Source: Cytophagaceae bacterium (GTDB lineage Bacteria > Bacteroidota > Bacteroidia > Cytophagales > Spirosomataceae). Taken from it: 64,000 nt of DNA. Under the pieces are notes generated by a model that was given only the letters and a program-made list of their open reading frames with translations, ran no database searches and had not been told where the DNA came from. The DNA lies in assembly GCA_947460975.1 (NCBI GenBank), contig CANHGO010000005.1:1-64000 (forward strand). Reading direction: 5' to 3'. Position numbers and translations under genes: made by a program. Below are positions 11,301 to 18,903 of the stretch, piece by piece; the first letter of the stretch is position 1; the number at the start of each line of letters is the position of its first letter.

Positions 11301-12215
11301 AAAATGTACCCTAAGGTTTTTGAGGATTATTATAAAAACCATGCGCTTTATGGAGAGTTGTCGGCCTTGCCTACCCCCGCTTTTTTCTATGGATTAAAGC
11401 AGGATGAGGAGATTATGATTACGATAGAGCCTGGGAAGACCATCATTGTTAAGTTTCTATACATGTCCGAAGCGGATGAGTCGGGCTTACGGAATGTTAC
11501 TTTTGAATTAAATGGACAGGCACGTAGGATTAAGATTTTAGATCGACAAATTAAAATAGAGAAAGCCCAACATGCAAAAGCGAAAGATAAGGGAGATATA
11601 GGTGCTCCTTTGCAGGGGCGTTTGAGTCGTATTTTAGTCAAATCGGGGGATGAGGTGAAGAAAAATGCTCCTTTATACGTCATTGAGGCCATGAAAATGG
11701 AATCGATCGTTTCTGCACCTTTTGAGGGGTTAATTGGGAATGTGGTGCTGAACGAGGGTACGGTGGTGGAGCAAGATGATTTGGTCTTAACGTTAGAGGA
11801 GGCCAAATTGCCCGAGCCTGATGTGGAGGAGTATTTATTCGTTTATGGTACCTTGAGACGTGACTGTGGCAATGACTTACATCGATTAATTGCTCGAAAT
11901 TCCGATTACATAGGCATGGCTACGTTCCAAGGTCAAATGTATCACATAGCTGATTATCCAGGTATTGTGAGTTCTGATAATGCTGCAGACCAAGTAGTTG
12001 GCGAACTATATTTATTATCCAAAACGATTAAATTACTTAATGTATTAGATGAGTACGAGGAATTTGATTCCGAAGATTTAACAGCTAGTTTATTTGTCCG
12101 TGAAAAGGTCGATGTAAATTTGAAAGGAAAAGTAATTAGCTCGTATGCTTATTTATACAACCGGCCAGTAAATTCTTTGAAACGGATTACATCGGGTGAT
12201 TTTTTAAAAGGATAA
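8355..12215 (+). CDS. pyc: pyruvate carboxylase fused to a C-terminal gamma-glutamylcyclotransferase-like domain
   Basis: This 1286-residue protein has the full pyruvate carboxylase order: a biotin carboxylase domain (about 1-450, ATP-grasp loop AAAGGGGRGMR), a carboxyltransferase domain (about 525-800, TFRDGHQSLLATR), the conserved allosteric linker, and a biotinyl domain with EAMKME (Lys about 1114). It makes oxaloacetate from pyruvate to refill the citric acid cycle. Normal enzymes end near residue 1150. Here the frame continues without a stop into about 130 residues with the GGCT/AIG2 fold signature VYGTLRR and a retained acidic active-site motif LDEYEEF. The start at 8355 is chosen because the family begins just before LLIANRGEIA; an ATG nine codons upstream is also open. 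Confidence 0.95.
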   Translation: MPKSYVNKISSLLIANRGEIAIRIMRAASELGIRTVAVYTFEDRYSLHRYKADEAYQIGKENEPLKPYLDIEGLISLCKSKKIDAIHPGYGFLSENVKLALRCREEGIVFVGPSPEAMKALGDKVAAKVAASKANVPMIQDSKGDLSVYDLALSEARRITFPVMVKAAAGGGGRGMRVVRKEEDLEKAYQEARNEAKNAFGDETIFIEKFIDEPKHIEVQLLGDQHGNLVHLYERDCSVQRRFQKVVEIAPSFGLKEETKQKLYAYALAIGKAVNYYNAGTVEFLVDKDENIYFIEVNPRIQVEHTITEEVTGIDIVRTQILIAQNYKLSDSGIYILSQADIPLRGFAIQCRITTEDPSNGFKPDFGTIIAYRNAAGFGIRLDEGSSYPGVKISPYFDSMLVKVSAKGRTLRGASERLNRALTEFRIRGVKTNIPFLRNVITHPIFQDGQCTVQFIDTHPELFKFKPTRDRSTKALRYLGEVIVNGNPDVKVKPTAPFRLATIPFVDPAKEFPKGNKQLLDELGPEKFAKHIRDSKQVYFTDTTFRDGHQSLLATRVRTQDMLAVANGFAKSFPTLFSMEVWGGATFDVAMRFLQESPWKRLQGFREAMPNMLLQMLFRGSNAVGYSAYPDNLIEKFVEKSSEAGVDVFRIFDSLNWIEAMKVSIKAVRERTPGIAEAAICYTGDLYTNPKYNLQYYLDMARQLEDAGAHMLAIKDMAGLLRPFQAATLVTELKKTVDIPIHLHTHDTASVQSATYLKAIDAGVDIVDGALGAMSGLTSQPNLNSLVAMLQGQKNESYLDLDLLNEYSNYWEAVRAMYAPFESELKAGTAEVYTNEIPGGQYTNLRGQAIALGVGDKFELLKDNYSEANKLFGDLIKVTPSSKVVGDMAIFMTANSLTAEDVYAKGSTLSFPESVKDFFKGGLGQPYQGFPKQLQEIILKGEVALEGRPNDHLAPIDFDQDFKDFQLKFPDIEDGFFDYLSYKMYPKVFEDYYKNHALYGELSALPTPAFFYGLKQDEEIMITIEPGKTIIVKFLYMSEADESGLRNVTFELNGQARRIKILDRQIKIEKAQHAKAKDKGDIGAPLQGRLSRILVKSGDEVKKNAPLYVIEAMKMESIVSAPFEGLIGNVVLNEGTVVEQDDLVLTLEEAKLPEPDVEEYLFVYGTLRRDCGNDLHRLIARNSDYIGMATFQGQMYHIADYPGIVSSDNAADQVVGELYLLSKTIKLLNVLDEYEEFDSEDLTASLFVREKVDVNLKGKVISSYAYLYNRPVNSLKRITSGDFLKG

Positions 12216-12218
12216 ATC

Positions 12219-12965
12219 ATGAGGAATTTTATTTTAATTGCCCTTTGCTTGGTTTCTATGTCGGCGGTAGCCCAAGAAAACCTAAAAAAAGCACATGCTC
12301 ATAATGACTATGAACATGCTAAGCCATTTTTCGAAGCATATAAATTAGGGTTTGGTTCTATAGAGGCGGATGTTTATGCGATTAATGGCGAGCTTTTGGT
12401 GAGTCATAATTTAGCTGATGTGAAGGCGGATCGGACGTTGAAATCTCTGTACATTGATCCTATTGTGGCCGTTTTGAAAGCTAAGAAGCAAGGCAATTTT
12501 CATCAATTTTTAATTGATTTTAAAACGAATGCGGACTCAACTTTACCTTTATTGATTAAATTTTTAGCTCCTCATAAAGATTTATTTATTAAGTCGGGTT
12601 TGCGGATTGTTATTTCGGGCAATCGGCCAATGATCAAGGATTACATTAATTTTCCAACTTGGATCACGTTTGATGGTCGGTCTACCGAGACCTATCCAGC
12701 TGGACTAAAGAACTATGTTGTTTTGGAAAGTGAGTCTGTCTATAAATTTGGTATGTGGAGTGGGCAATCTCCCATGCCTGCGGCCATGAAGGAGAAACTT
12801 AAGGTGTATGTGGAAACGGTTCATGGAGCGGGTAGAAAATTGCGCCTATGGGGAACGCCCAATACTTTAATGGCTTATCAAGCCTTGTGGGATTTAGGAG
12901 TGGATTACATTGGAACAGATAATTTGTCGGAACTGGCCGACTTTTTGAAATTAGCCGCAAAGTAA
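12219..12965 (+). CDS. secreted glycerophosphodiester phosphodiesterase / PI-PLC-like protein
   Basis: This 248-residue protein has a signal peptide (MRNFILIALCLVSMSAVAQ). The mature part begins with HAHNDYEHAKPF and continues with IEADVYAINGELLVSHN, the catalytic-loop pattern of the GDPD/PLC-like TIM barrel (His, Glu, Asp, His). Such enzymes cleave glycerophosphodiesters, or in some cases act on other phosphodiesters, in the periplasm. The C-terminal KLRLWGTPN and DYIGTDNL strands fit GDPD. It starts 3 bases after the pyruvate carboxylase stop and may share its transcript. A hairpin with a T-run covers its stop codon. The fold is confident and the exact substrate is unknown. Confidence 0.78.
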   Translation: MRNFILIALCLVSMSAVAQENLKKAHAHNDYEHAKPFFEAYKLGFGSIEADVYAINGELLVSHNLADVKADRTLKSLYIDPIVAVLKAKKQGNFHQFLIDFKTNADSTLPLLIKFLAPHKDLFIKSGLRIVISGNRPMIKDYINFPTWITFDGRSTETYPAGLKNYVVLESESVYKFGMWSGQSPMPAAMKEKLKVYVETVHGAGRKLRLWGTPNTLMAYQALWDLGVDYIGTDNLSELADFLKLAAK

Positions 12966-12980
12966 ATAGCTTTGCTTTTT
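12957..12980 (+). terminator. probable intrinsic terminator
   Basis: GCAAAG at 12957-12962 pairs with CTTTGC at 12970-12975 across a 7-base loop and is followed by five T residues. The stem overlaps the stop codon of the GDPD-like gene. The stem is only 6 bp, so termination may be partial. Confidence 0.5.
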
Positions 12981-13006
12981 GCCTTTTATACATAAAACCT
13001 ATTTTA

Positions 13007-13903
13007 ATGACTACTCGACGATCTTTTATTCAACAATCTTCTTTGTTGGCCTTCTCAACTTTAATTCCATTTTCGGCCAATAAATCTTATCAAATGGGTT
13101 ATTCAGCCATTACTTGGTCTGGAAACGACGAGCAGGCTATCACAGATATTGCTTCTTTAGGTTTTAAGGGAATTCAATTGCGGGCCAACTCATTTCCGAT
13201 TTACAAAGATGATCCTTCTGTTTTGAAGGCAAAATTGGATGCCGCCAAATTGAAGTTGGTGATGTTTTCAAGTGGAAATGTTGAAATTGATCCGGCCAAA
13301 GAAATGGCAACGATCGAACAGCATGTCAACCATGCAAAATTCGTTAAGGCTTTAGGTGGAACATCGATTCAGTTGACTAATAGCCTTCGGAAAAAAGGAG
13401 TTTTGCCTACTGAGGCAGAATTAGTTCGCTTGGCGCAGGTAATGAATGAAATTGGCAAGCGCACGAAGGAAATTGGCATTCAAACCACGTATCATAATCA
13501 CATGAATCAGTTTGGTGAGACGCCTGAGGAAGTGGAAACGTTAGTGAAAAATATGAATCCGGCTTATGCCAAATTACTTTTGGACGTGGCTCATTATTTC
13601 CAAGGAGGAGGCAATCCTGCGGAGGCAGTTTTGAAGTATAAAAATATAATCCATGCTTTTCATATCAAAGACGTGGAGGCTCCAGTGAAAGGCCAAGAAT
13701 CTAATCCTAAATCATATAAGTTTGTGGAATTAGGCCAAGGAAAGGTAGATTTAGCGGCTGTTTTCAAAAACATGGATCAAATTAAGTTCAAAGGTTGGGC
13801 CATTGTAGAATTGGACTCAGTTCCTGATAAAGCTAGGACGCCTTTGCAATGTGGTCAAATCAGTAGAAAATTTTTGAGCGATAAAATTGGCTATCAATTT
13901 TAG
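13007..13903 (+). CDS. sugar phosphate isomerase/epimerase family protein, exported
   Basis: This 298-residue protein belongs to the xylose-isomerase-like TIM-barrel superfamily (AP_endonuc_2 fold). The N-terminus TTRRSFIQQSSLLAFSTLIP has a twin-arginine-like pattern followed by a hydrophobic stretch, which suggests export by Tat. Metal-site motifs include TTYHNHMNQFG, LLLDVAHYFQGG, AFHIKDVEA and the late Glu in AIVELDS. Close families in Bacteroidota act on sugars or inositols, but the sequence does not fix the substrate. It sits between a GDPD-like protein and an MFS transporter. The cytoplasmic-type relative at 16039-16959 has no signal peptide. Confidence 0.8.
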   Translation: MTTRRSFIQQSSLLAFSTLIPFSANKSYQMGYSAITWSGNDEQAITDIASLGFKGIQLRANSFPIYKDDPSVLKAKLDAAKLKLVMFSSGNVEIDPAKEMATIEQHVNHAKFVKALGGTSIQLTNSLRKKGVLPTEAELVRLAQVMNEIGKRTKEIGIQTTYHNHMNQFGETPEEVETLVKNMNPAYAKLLLDVAHYFQGGGNPAEAVLKYKNIIHAFHIKDVEAPVKGQESNPKSYKFVELGQGKVDLAAVFKNMDQIKFKGWAIVELDSVPDKARTPLQCGQISRKFLSDKIGYQF

Positions 13904-13924
13904 TAAATTTTTAAATTACCATAG

Positions 13925-15142
13925 ATGGCTTCTAAGCGCAATCCCGCGATAGGTTTTATTTTTATTACTTTATTGATTGATGTGATGGGCATCGGCTTAA
14001 TTATACCCATTTTGCCTACGTTAATTCGTGGGTTTACTGGGGGTGATTTAAGTACGGCTTCTCAATATTCGGGTTGGCTAATGGCTTCCTATGCTATTAT
14101 GCAGTTTTTTTTCTCTCCTGTTTTAGGAGGATTGTCGGATCAGTTTGGACGCCGCCCCATCATTTTAGCCTCACTTTTTGGTTTCTCTATTGATTATTTA
14201 ATTTTGGCAAATGCACCTAATATCACGTGGTTATTCATCGGCCGACTATTGGCCGGTATCACTGGAGCTAGTTTTACTACGGCTCAAGCGTATATAGCTG
14301 ATATTTCGAAAGCGGAAGATCGTGCTAAGAATTTTGGAATGGTGGGTGCTGCTTTTGGTCTTGGTTTTATTATTGGTCCTGCCGTAGGTGGGTATTTAGG
14401 AAGTTATGGGGTTCGAGTTCCATTTTATGCTTCTGCTGTTTTAACATTATTGAATGGTTTGTATGGCTATTTTGTGCTGCCAGAATCTTTGTCAAAGGAG
14501 AATCGGAGGCCATTTGACTGGCGTCGTGCTAATCCCTTGGGTTCCTTGAAGAACATTACAAAATATCCGTTAATCGCAGGTTTGGTCGGTGGATTCTTTT
14601 GTTTGCAGTTGGCAGGCCAAGCCCATCCCAGCACCTGGTCCTATTTTACGATGAAAGTTTTTGGTTGGAGCCCCAAGGAAGTCGGCTATTCATTAGCATT
14701 TGTCGGTTTAATTGTCGCCATTGTTCAAGGGGGTCTGAATCGCTTAATTATTCCCAAAATAGGCGAAATTAAAGCTATTTCGTATGGCTTGATTTTATAT
14801 GCCATTGGTTTTTTTCTTTTTTCCTATGCCTCTAAAACTTGGATGATGTACGTGTTTATGGTGCCCTTTGGCTTAGGTGGGATCGCGGGTCCAGCTTTAC
14901 AAAGCTTGATTACCCAGCAAGTGGGTCCAGATGAGCAAGGGGAGTTGCAAGGTGGATTAACGAGTCTTCAATCAGTCACAACCATTTTAGGACCTTTATT
15001 GGCCTCCAATTTGTTTGCTTATTTTACTTCTACAAGTGCCAGTATATATTTTCCGGGAGCCGCGTTTTTTATGGCGGGAGTACTTGTGGTCGTGGGTTGG
15101 TTTGTGGTGATGCGTTCTGTTCCTACTCGTAAAGCGGTATAA
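13925..15142 (+). CDS. MFS transporter, TetA/multidrug-efflux-like
   Basis: This 405-residue protein has 12 predicted membrane helices. The first-loop motif is [12 protein letters not shown], the MFS motif A, and a motif C-like [16 protein letters not shown] lies in helix 5. The opening ([22 protein letters not shown]) closely resembles TetA-type drug:proton antiporters. Distant TetA relatives are common in Bacteroidota and often have no known role in resistance, so the substrate is open. It starts 21 bases after the isomerase gene and probably shares its transcript. Confidence 0.88.
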   Translation: MASKRNPAIGFIFITLLIDVMGIGLIIPILPTLIRGFTGGDLSTASQYSGWLMASYAIMQFFFSPVLGGLSDQFGRRPIILASLFGFSIDYLILANAPNITWLFIGRLLAGITGASFTTAQAYIADISKAEDRAKNFGMVGAAFGLGFIIGPAVGGYLGSYGVRVPFYASAVLTLLNGLYGYFVLPESLSKENRRPFDWRRANPLGSLKNITKYPLIAGLVGGFFCLQLAGQAHPSTWSYFTMKVFGWSPKEVGYSLAFVGLIVAIVQGGLNRLIIPKIGEIKAISYGLILYAIGFFLFSYASKTWMMYVFMVPFGLGGIAGPALQSLITQQVGPDEQGELQGGLTSLQSVTTILGPLLASNLFAYFTSTSASIYFPGAAFFMAGVLVVVGWFVVMRSVPTRKAV

Positions 15143-15235
15143 TTGTTTAATCGGTCAACTTTGAAGATGAACGGAAATAAAAATAAAATAAAAAAAATTA
15201 CCTTTAGAAAGTCAAACCCTTAAAAAAGTTTAATC

Positions 15236-15973
15236 ATGAAATTAATCAATAGAAGTATCGCATTAGCGATTTTATTTTTGACCAGTGCAGGCATTTATGC
15301 ACAAACTACAGATGAAATTATTGCAAAGCATCAAGCGGCTATGGGCAGTCCAGAAAAATGGGCCTCTGTTAAATCCATGGTCATGAAAAGCAAGTTTAAT
15401 GTTCAGGGAATGGACATTGAAAGTAAGTCGTCGATTGTCGTAGGTAAATCATTTAGAACAGAAGTGGAAGTAATGGGCAATAAAATTATTACCGTTATTG
15501 ATGGCGAAGGTGGTTGGATGAATCGTCCTGCTATGATGGGCGGGACTGGAGAGCCAGAAGATTTGCCTCGTGAGCAGGTTAAAGCAGGTATTTCTCAAAA
15601 GAATATTGGGTCTTCATTATTAATTGCCAAAAATGAGGGTTCCAAAATTGATTTAGTGAGTAAGGAGAAATTAGACGGAGCTGAGGTTTATTTATTAAAA
15701 GTTACCAAGAAATCTGGGGAAGAATCACAAGTATTTGTTTCAGCGTCTACAGGATTTATTGTGAAGGCAATTAACAAAATGAATGTTCAGGGCCAACAAG
15801 TTGAGGCTGAGGTTTTATACTCAAACTACAAGTCCATTGACGGATTGTTTTTTCCTTTTACTGTTGAAACACCAAGCCCTATGGGTGGAGGAAATATGGT
15901 CGTAGAAACTTCGTCGATCGATTTGAATCCAGTATTGGACGCTTCTTTATTTGCTAAACCAGCTAAGAAATAA
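15236..15973 (+). CDS. periplasmic LolA-like / outer-membrane lipoprotein-sorting-like protein
   Basis: This 245-residue protein has a signal peptide ending near IYAQ. The mature part begins TTDEIIAKHQAAMGSPEKWASVKSM, a pattern common to Bacteroidota proteins related to the LolA/LolB fold, and continues with amphipathic beta strands (VEVMGNKIITVIDGEGGWMN). These proteins are thought to bind lipids or lipoproteins in the periplasm. They lack the exact LolA signatures, so the role is inferred from the fold. The gene is separated from the MFS gene by 93 bases and ends at a strong bidirectional terminator. Confidence 0.65.
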   Translation: MKLINRSIALAILFLTSAGIYAQTTDEIIAKHQAAMGSPEKWASVKSMVMKSKFNVQGMDIESKSSIVVGKSFRTEVEVMGNKIITVIDGEGGWMNRPAMMGGTGEPEDLPREQVKAGISQKNIGSSLLIAKNEGSKIDLVSKEKLDGAEVYLLKVTKKSGEESQVFVSASTGFIVKAINKMNVQGQQVEAEVLYSNYKSIDGLFFPFTVETPSPMGGGNMVVETSSIDLNPVLDASLFAKPAKK

Positions 15974-16001
15974 AGAATAATTCTGTTCTGTAAAAATTTG
16001 A

Positions 16002-16038
16002 AAATGCTCAAAAAACACTAAGTCTTTTGAGCATTTTT
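16002..16038 (+). terminator. intrinsic terminator between convergent genes, probably bidirectional
   Basis: AAATGCTCAAAA (16002-16013) pairs perfectly with TTTTGAGCATTT (16024-16035) across a 10-base loop, followed by a T-run to 16038. On the opposite strand the A-rich left flank also gives a U-tract, so it can serve both the LolA-like gene and the isomerase gene. Confidence 0.85.
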
Positions 16039-16959
16039 TTAGGGCAAAAACTGATTTAAATGATTTCTGGCTGATCTAATGGCCTTTACGATATCTTCAT
16101 CTGAACCTTCATAGGCCTTGTCTTCCACTTCGATCACAATAGGTCCTCGGTACCTAACATCATTTAAGGCGCTGATGAATGAACCCCAATGAATATCTCC
16201 CAATCCTGGGATTTTAGGGGAATGATATTCTAATGGGTTGGCTAAAATCCCTACTTGATTCAGTTTATCTGGATACACTTTGACATCCTTCAGGTGAATG
16301 TGATGCAATTTTTCCTTGTAGGCATAAATGGGGTAAAGGTAATCCATCATTTGCCATACCATGTGAGATGGGTCATAATTCAAACCGAAATTGCTCGAAG
16401 GGATGATGCTGAACAATTGGTCCCATATTTTAGGTGTAGTTGCCAAGTTTTTTCCTCCAGGCCATTCGTCATCAGAAAAAAACATGGGACAATTTTCGAT
16501 GCCAATTTTTATGTTTAGACTATCGGCTAGGTCAATAATTTCAGGCCAGACCTCTTTAAATTTTGAAATATTGTAATCGATATTTTTGGTGAAATCGCGG
16601 CCGACAAACGTATTAACATTTCCAATGCCTAAAATGGAGGCGGCTTTAATGATTTTTTTTATGTGGTTTCTGTAAAATGAAGCCTGCTTTTCATCTGGGT
16701 CCATTGGGTTAGGATAGTAGCCCAAAGCCGAAATTTTAACCCGTTGGCTTGCTAATTTGTCTTTGAGGCTTAACAATTCATCATGACTTAGCGCATCCAC
16801 TGATATATGTGAAACACCCGCATATCTTCTGGTATCAGCATTTTCGCTTGGCCAGCACATCACTTCTACACAAGCAAATTGTTCTTTTTGGGCAAATGCT
16901 AATACCTCATCTAAATTTTTATTGGGTAAAATAGCTGAAACAAAGCCAAGGTCTAACAT
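16039..16959 (-). CDS. sugar phosphate isomerase/epimerase family protein
   Basis: This 306-residue TIM-barrel protein of the AP_endonuc_2 superfamily has no signal peptide. Metal- and substrate-site motifs include KIGIENCPMF, FGLNYDPSHMVWQ, LHHIHLKDVKVY and the closing Glu in PIVIEVEDK. The GGKNLATTP and PGLGDIHWGSFI stretches match Bacteroidota proteins annotated as sugar phosphate isomerase/epimerase. It probably acts on a keto-sugar or inositol, but the substrate is not determined. It lies one base after the TMEM220 gene on the same strand and ends at the terminator shared with the LolA-like gene. Confidence 0.83.
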   Translation of the reverse strand: MLDLGFVSAILPNKNLDEVLAFAQKEQFACVEVMCWPSENADTRRYAGVSHISVDALSHDELLSLKDKLASQRVKISALGYYPNPMDPDEKQASFYRNHIKKIIKAASILGIGNVNTFVGRDFTKNIDYNISKFKEVWPEIIDLADSLNIKIGIENCPMFFSDDEWPGGKNLATTPKIWDQLFSIIPSSNFGLNYDPSHMVWQMMDYLYPIYAYKEKLHHIHLKDVKVYPDKLNQVGILANPLEYHSPKIPGLGDIHWGSFISALNDVRYRGPIVIEVEDKAYEGSDEDIVKAIRSARNHLNQFLP

Positions 16960-16960
16960 C

Positions 16961-17320
16961 TTATTTTTTCAAGTTTAATACATAATAAATACCACAAGAT
17001 AAAGAGGCAATCCAAATACCTACAGCCTCACGAGCCAATTCTTGGTTCATTGTTTTCATGCTAAGGCCATCGGTTAAAAAGCCTTCCCATGCCGTCATTT
17101 CTGACCATATTTGCAAGCCGGCAGTGACTGATAAGACAAATAATACGATGAGTAATTCTGAATTGGATTTATGTCGATAGGCTTGAATCGAAACATAGGT
17201 GGCTACGCCATAAATAGGTACCCATAAGATAGGATCGGGATCATTTAATTGCCAATAAGAGAAAAGAACGAAAACGATGGCAAAGATTGCGCCTAGATAA
17301 GTTTGTAGTTTTTTCATCAT
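16961..17320 (-). CDS. TMEM220-family small membrane protein
   Basis: This 119-residue protein has four hydrophobic helices. The conserved start (FSYWQLNDPDPILWVPIYG) is the hallmark of the TMEM220 family, which is found from bacteria to vertebrates and has no established function. A second family feature is the acidic-aromatic EMTAWEG region before the last helix (MNQELAREAVGIWIASL). It lies between a TPR lipoprotein gene (5-base gap) and an isomerase gene (one-base gap), forming a likely operon. No function is proposed. Confidence 0.8.
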   Translation of the reverse strand: MMKKLQTYLGAIFAIVFVLFSYWQLNDPDPILWVPIYGVATYVSIQAYRHKSNSELLIVLFVLSVTAGLQIWSEMTAWEGFLTDGLSMKTMNQELAREAVGIWIASLSCGIYYVLNLKK

Positions 17321-17325
17321 AAATT

Positions 17326-18039
17326 TTATTTACACAGGTTTTTTAGCGCATCTTTAGCACCAGGGTAATTTAGTTTACTTGCTTGATTAAATGCTAAGCA
17401 AGATTTTTCGAAATTATTTTTTTTGTAATAGCTAAGTCCCAAAGCGTAATAAGACTTTCCATATTCCGAATTTAATGAAATTGTTTGTTCAAAATCTAAA
17501 ATAGCGGAATCTAATTTATCTTCTTGGAAATAGAGGTTGCCACGGTTGTAAAAGGCATTAATTTCTTTTGGGTTTAATTTAATGCTCGTTTTGAAATCTT
17601 CTTTGGACAGGTCGATTTGATGTAATGCTGCTCGAATAATTCCTCTTTGTAAATATCCGGCACTTGAATCGGGGGCTATTTTAATTGCTTTTTCGATCGG
17701 ATTTGCTGCTTCTTTCCATGCATTTTTTTCCATAAAAGCGGCAGCTAAATTTAATTGGCCCAAGTAATTGGATGGTTTTAAGTCGACCGATTTCTGATAA
17801 TCCAGAATGGCTTCATCTATTTTTTTTTCTTGAAAATTGATTACTCCTCGCAAATTATAGGCTTCTGAATAACCAGGGTTTTTTTCAAGAGCTTTTTCAA
17901 TGGCTTCTCTGGCCGTAATTAAATCCCCTTTTTTCATGCGAGCCTTCGCTTCTTCAAACCATGACTCAGCTGAACTTGAACATCCTAGGGATAGAATATT
18001 TGAAATGATGAACAAAATAATATACTTGCCTAGGCGCAT
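17326..18039 (-). CDS. TPR-repeat lipoprotein
   Basis: This 237-residue protein has a lipoprotein signal ending SLGC (Cys20) followed by SSSAESWFEE, an acidic-polar segment like Bacteroidota surface-export tethers. At least five TPR units follow, with the regular AYNLRGVINFQEKKIDEAI type spacing, and it ends LKNLCK. It is probably an envelope-anchored scaffold. It is the first gene of a minus-strand group with the TMEM220 and isomerase genes and is divergent from the SRP RNA gene. The specific partner is unknown. Confidence 0.82.
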   Translation of the reverse strand: MRLGKYIILFIISNILSLGCSSSAESWFEEAKARMKKGDLITAREAIEKALEKNPGYSEAYNLRGVINFQEKKIDEAILDYQKSVDLKPSNYLGQLNLAAAFMEKNAWKEAANPIEKAIKIAPDSSAGYLQRGIIRAALHQIDLSKEDFKTSIKLNPKEINAFYNRGNLYFQEDKLDSAILDFEQTISLNSEYGKSYYALGLSYYKKNNFEKSCLAFNQASKLNYPGAKDALKNLCK

Positions 18040-18092
18040 AAGAAATCCTTTTTATAAAGGTATTAATGAGAATGCAAATTATCCATTATTAT

Positions 18093-18123
18093 TTTGAAAA
18101 AAGCAGGTTTTATGCCATATTTG
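18093..18123 (+). promoter_or_regulatory. Bacteroidota-type promoter of the SRP RNA gene
   Basis: TTTG at 18093-18096 is followed after exactly 19 bases by CATATTTG (18116-18123), a 7-of-8 match to TAnnTTTG. The predicted start, about 5-7 bases further on, coincides with the first base of the SRP RNA outer stem at 18128. Confidence 0.75.
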
Positions 18124-18127
18124 CAAC

Positions 18128-18213
18128 GGCAAATTACCAGCTCCCGCTGAATCCCCCAGATTTTGATCAAAGCAAGGGTAGGTTGGTTGAGCGGTGAATT
18201 TGCCATTTTTTTT
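18128..18213 (+). ncRNA. ffs: small signal recognition particle RNA (4.5S-type)
   Basis: The RNA is closed by a perfect outer stem, GGCAAATT (18128-18135) with AATTTGCC (18197-18204). Inside are the conserved ACCAGCTCCCGCTGAATC and GAGCGGTG segments, the CCCCCAG strand and the matching AGCAAGGG strand, in the order expected for bacterial SRP RNA. A run of eight T residues (18206-18213) follows. It binds Ffh and guides membrane protein targeting through FtsY. The apical part (18160-18171) departs from the usual GGAA tetraloop, reading ATTTTGATCAA between CCCCCAG and AGCAAGGG. Overall length and both strands of the internal loop are otherwise conserved. A promoter sits immediately upstream. Confidence 0.88.
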
Positions 18214-18234
18214 GTCTATTTTAACTCAAACTAT

Positions 18235-18894
18235 ATGAAGTTCTTTATTGACACTGCTAATTTAAATGATATTAGGGAGGCTCAGGACCTTGGCGTATTG
18301 GATGGTGTAACGACTAATCCATCTTTGATGGCTAAAGAAGGTATCAGCGGAAAAGACAATGTTTTAAGACACTACAAGGCCATTTGTGACATTGTTGACG
18401 GTGATGTTTCGGCTGAAGTGATCGCCACTGATTTTGAGGGGATGATCCGTGAAGGAGAGGAGTTAGCAGATTTAGATGATAAAATTGTTGTTAAGATTCC
18501 GATGATTAAAGAAGGAATTAAGGCTTTAAAATACTTTTCTGAGCGTGGAATTAAGACTAATTGTACGTTAGTTTTCTCTGCGGGACAGGCTTTATTGGCG
18601 GCGAAGGCGGGTGCTACCTATGTATCTCCTTTTGTTGGCCGCTTAGATGATATATCTTTTGACGGGATTGAATTGATTGAGCAAATTCGTTTAATTTATG
18701 ATAATTACGATTTTGACACTCAAATTTTAGCAGCTTCTGTGCGTCATTCGATGCACATTATCAAATGTGCGGAAGCGGGTTCTGATGTAATGACAGGTCC
18801 TCTTTCAGCTATCCTAGCTTTATTGAAACATCCATTGACCGATAGCGGTTTAGCTACTTTTTTAGCTGATCACGCAAAATCGGCTAATAAATAG
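18235..18894 (+). CDS. fsa: transaldolase-family protein (fructose-6-phosphate aldolase-like)
   Basis: This 219-residue protein is the short transaldolase/FSA type. It opens [20 protein letters not shown] and contains DGVTTNPSL, the Schiff-base lysine motif VVKIPM near residue 85, and [20 protein letters not shown]. The family transfers or cleaves dihydroxyacetone units from sugar phosphates; many short members act as true transaldolases. The frame is open 24 codons further upstream, but that part overlaps the SRP RNA terminator, so the ATG at 18235 is the start. It begins 22 bases after the SRP RNA T-run and is followed by an FtsE-like gene after 9 bases. Confidence 0.93.
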   Translation: MKFFIDTANLNDIREAQDLGVLDGVTTNPSLMAKEGISGKDNVLRHYKAICDIVDGDVSAEVIATDFEGMIREGEELADLDDKIVVKIPMIKEGIKALKYFSERGIKTNCTLVFSAGQALLAAKAGATYVSPFVGRLDDISFDGIELIEQIRLIYDNYDFDTQILAASVRHSMHIIKCAEAGSDVMTGPLSAILALLKHPLTDSGLATFLADHAKSANK

Positions 18895-18903
18895 ATCATA
18901 TTT

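Noticed and set aside
18163-18234. Upstream extension of the transaldolase-family frame
   Set aside because: The extra 24 codons lie inside the SRP RNA and its T-run and have no family similarity.
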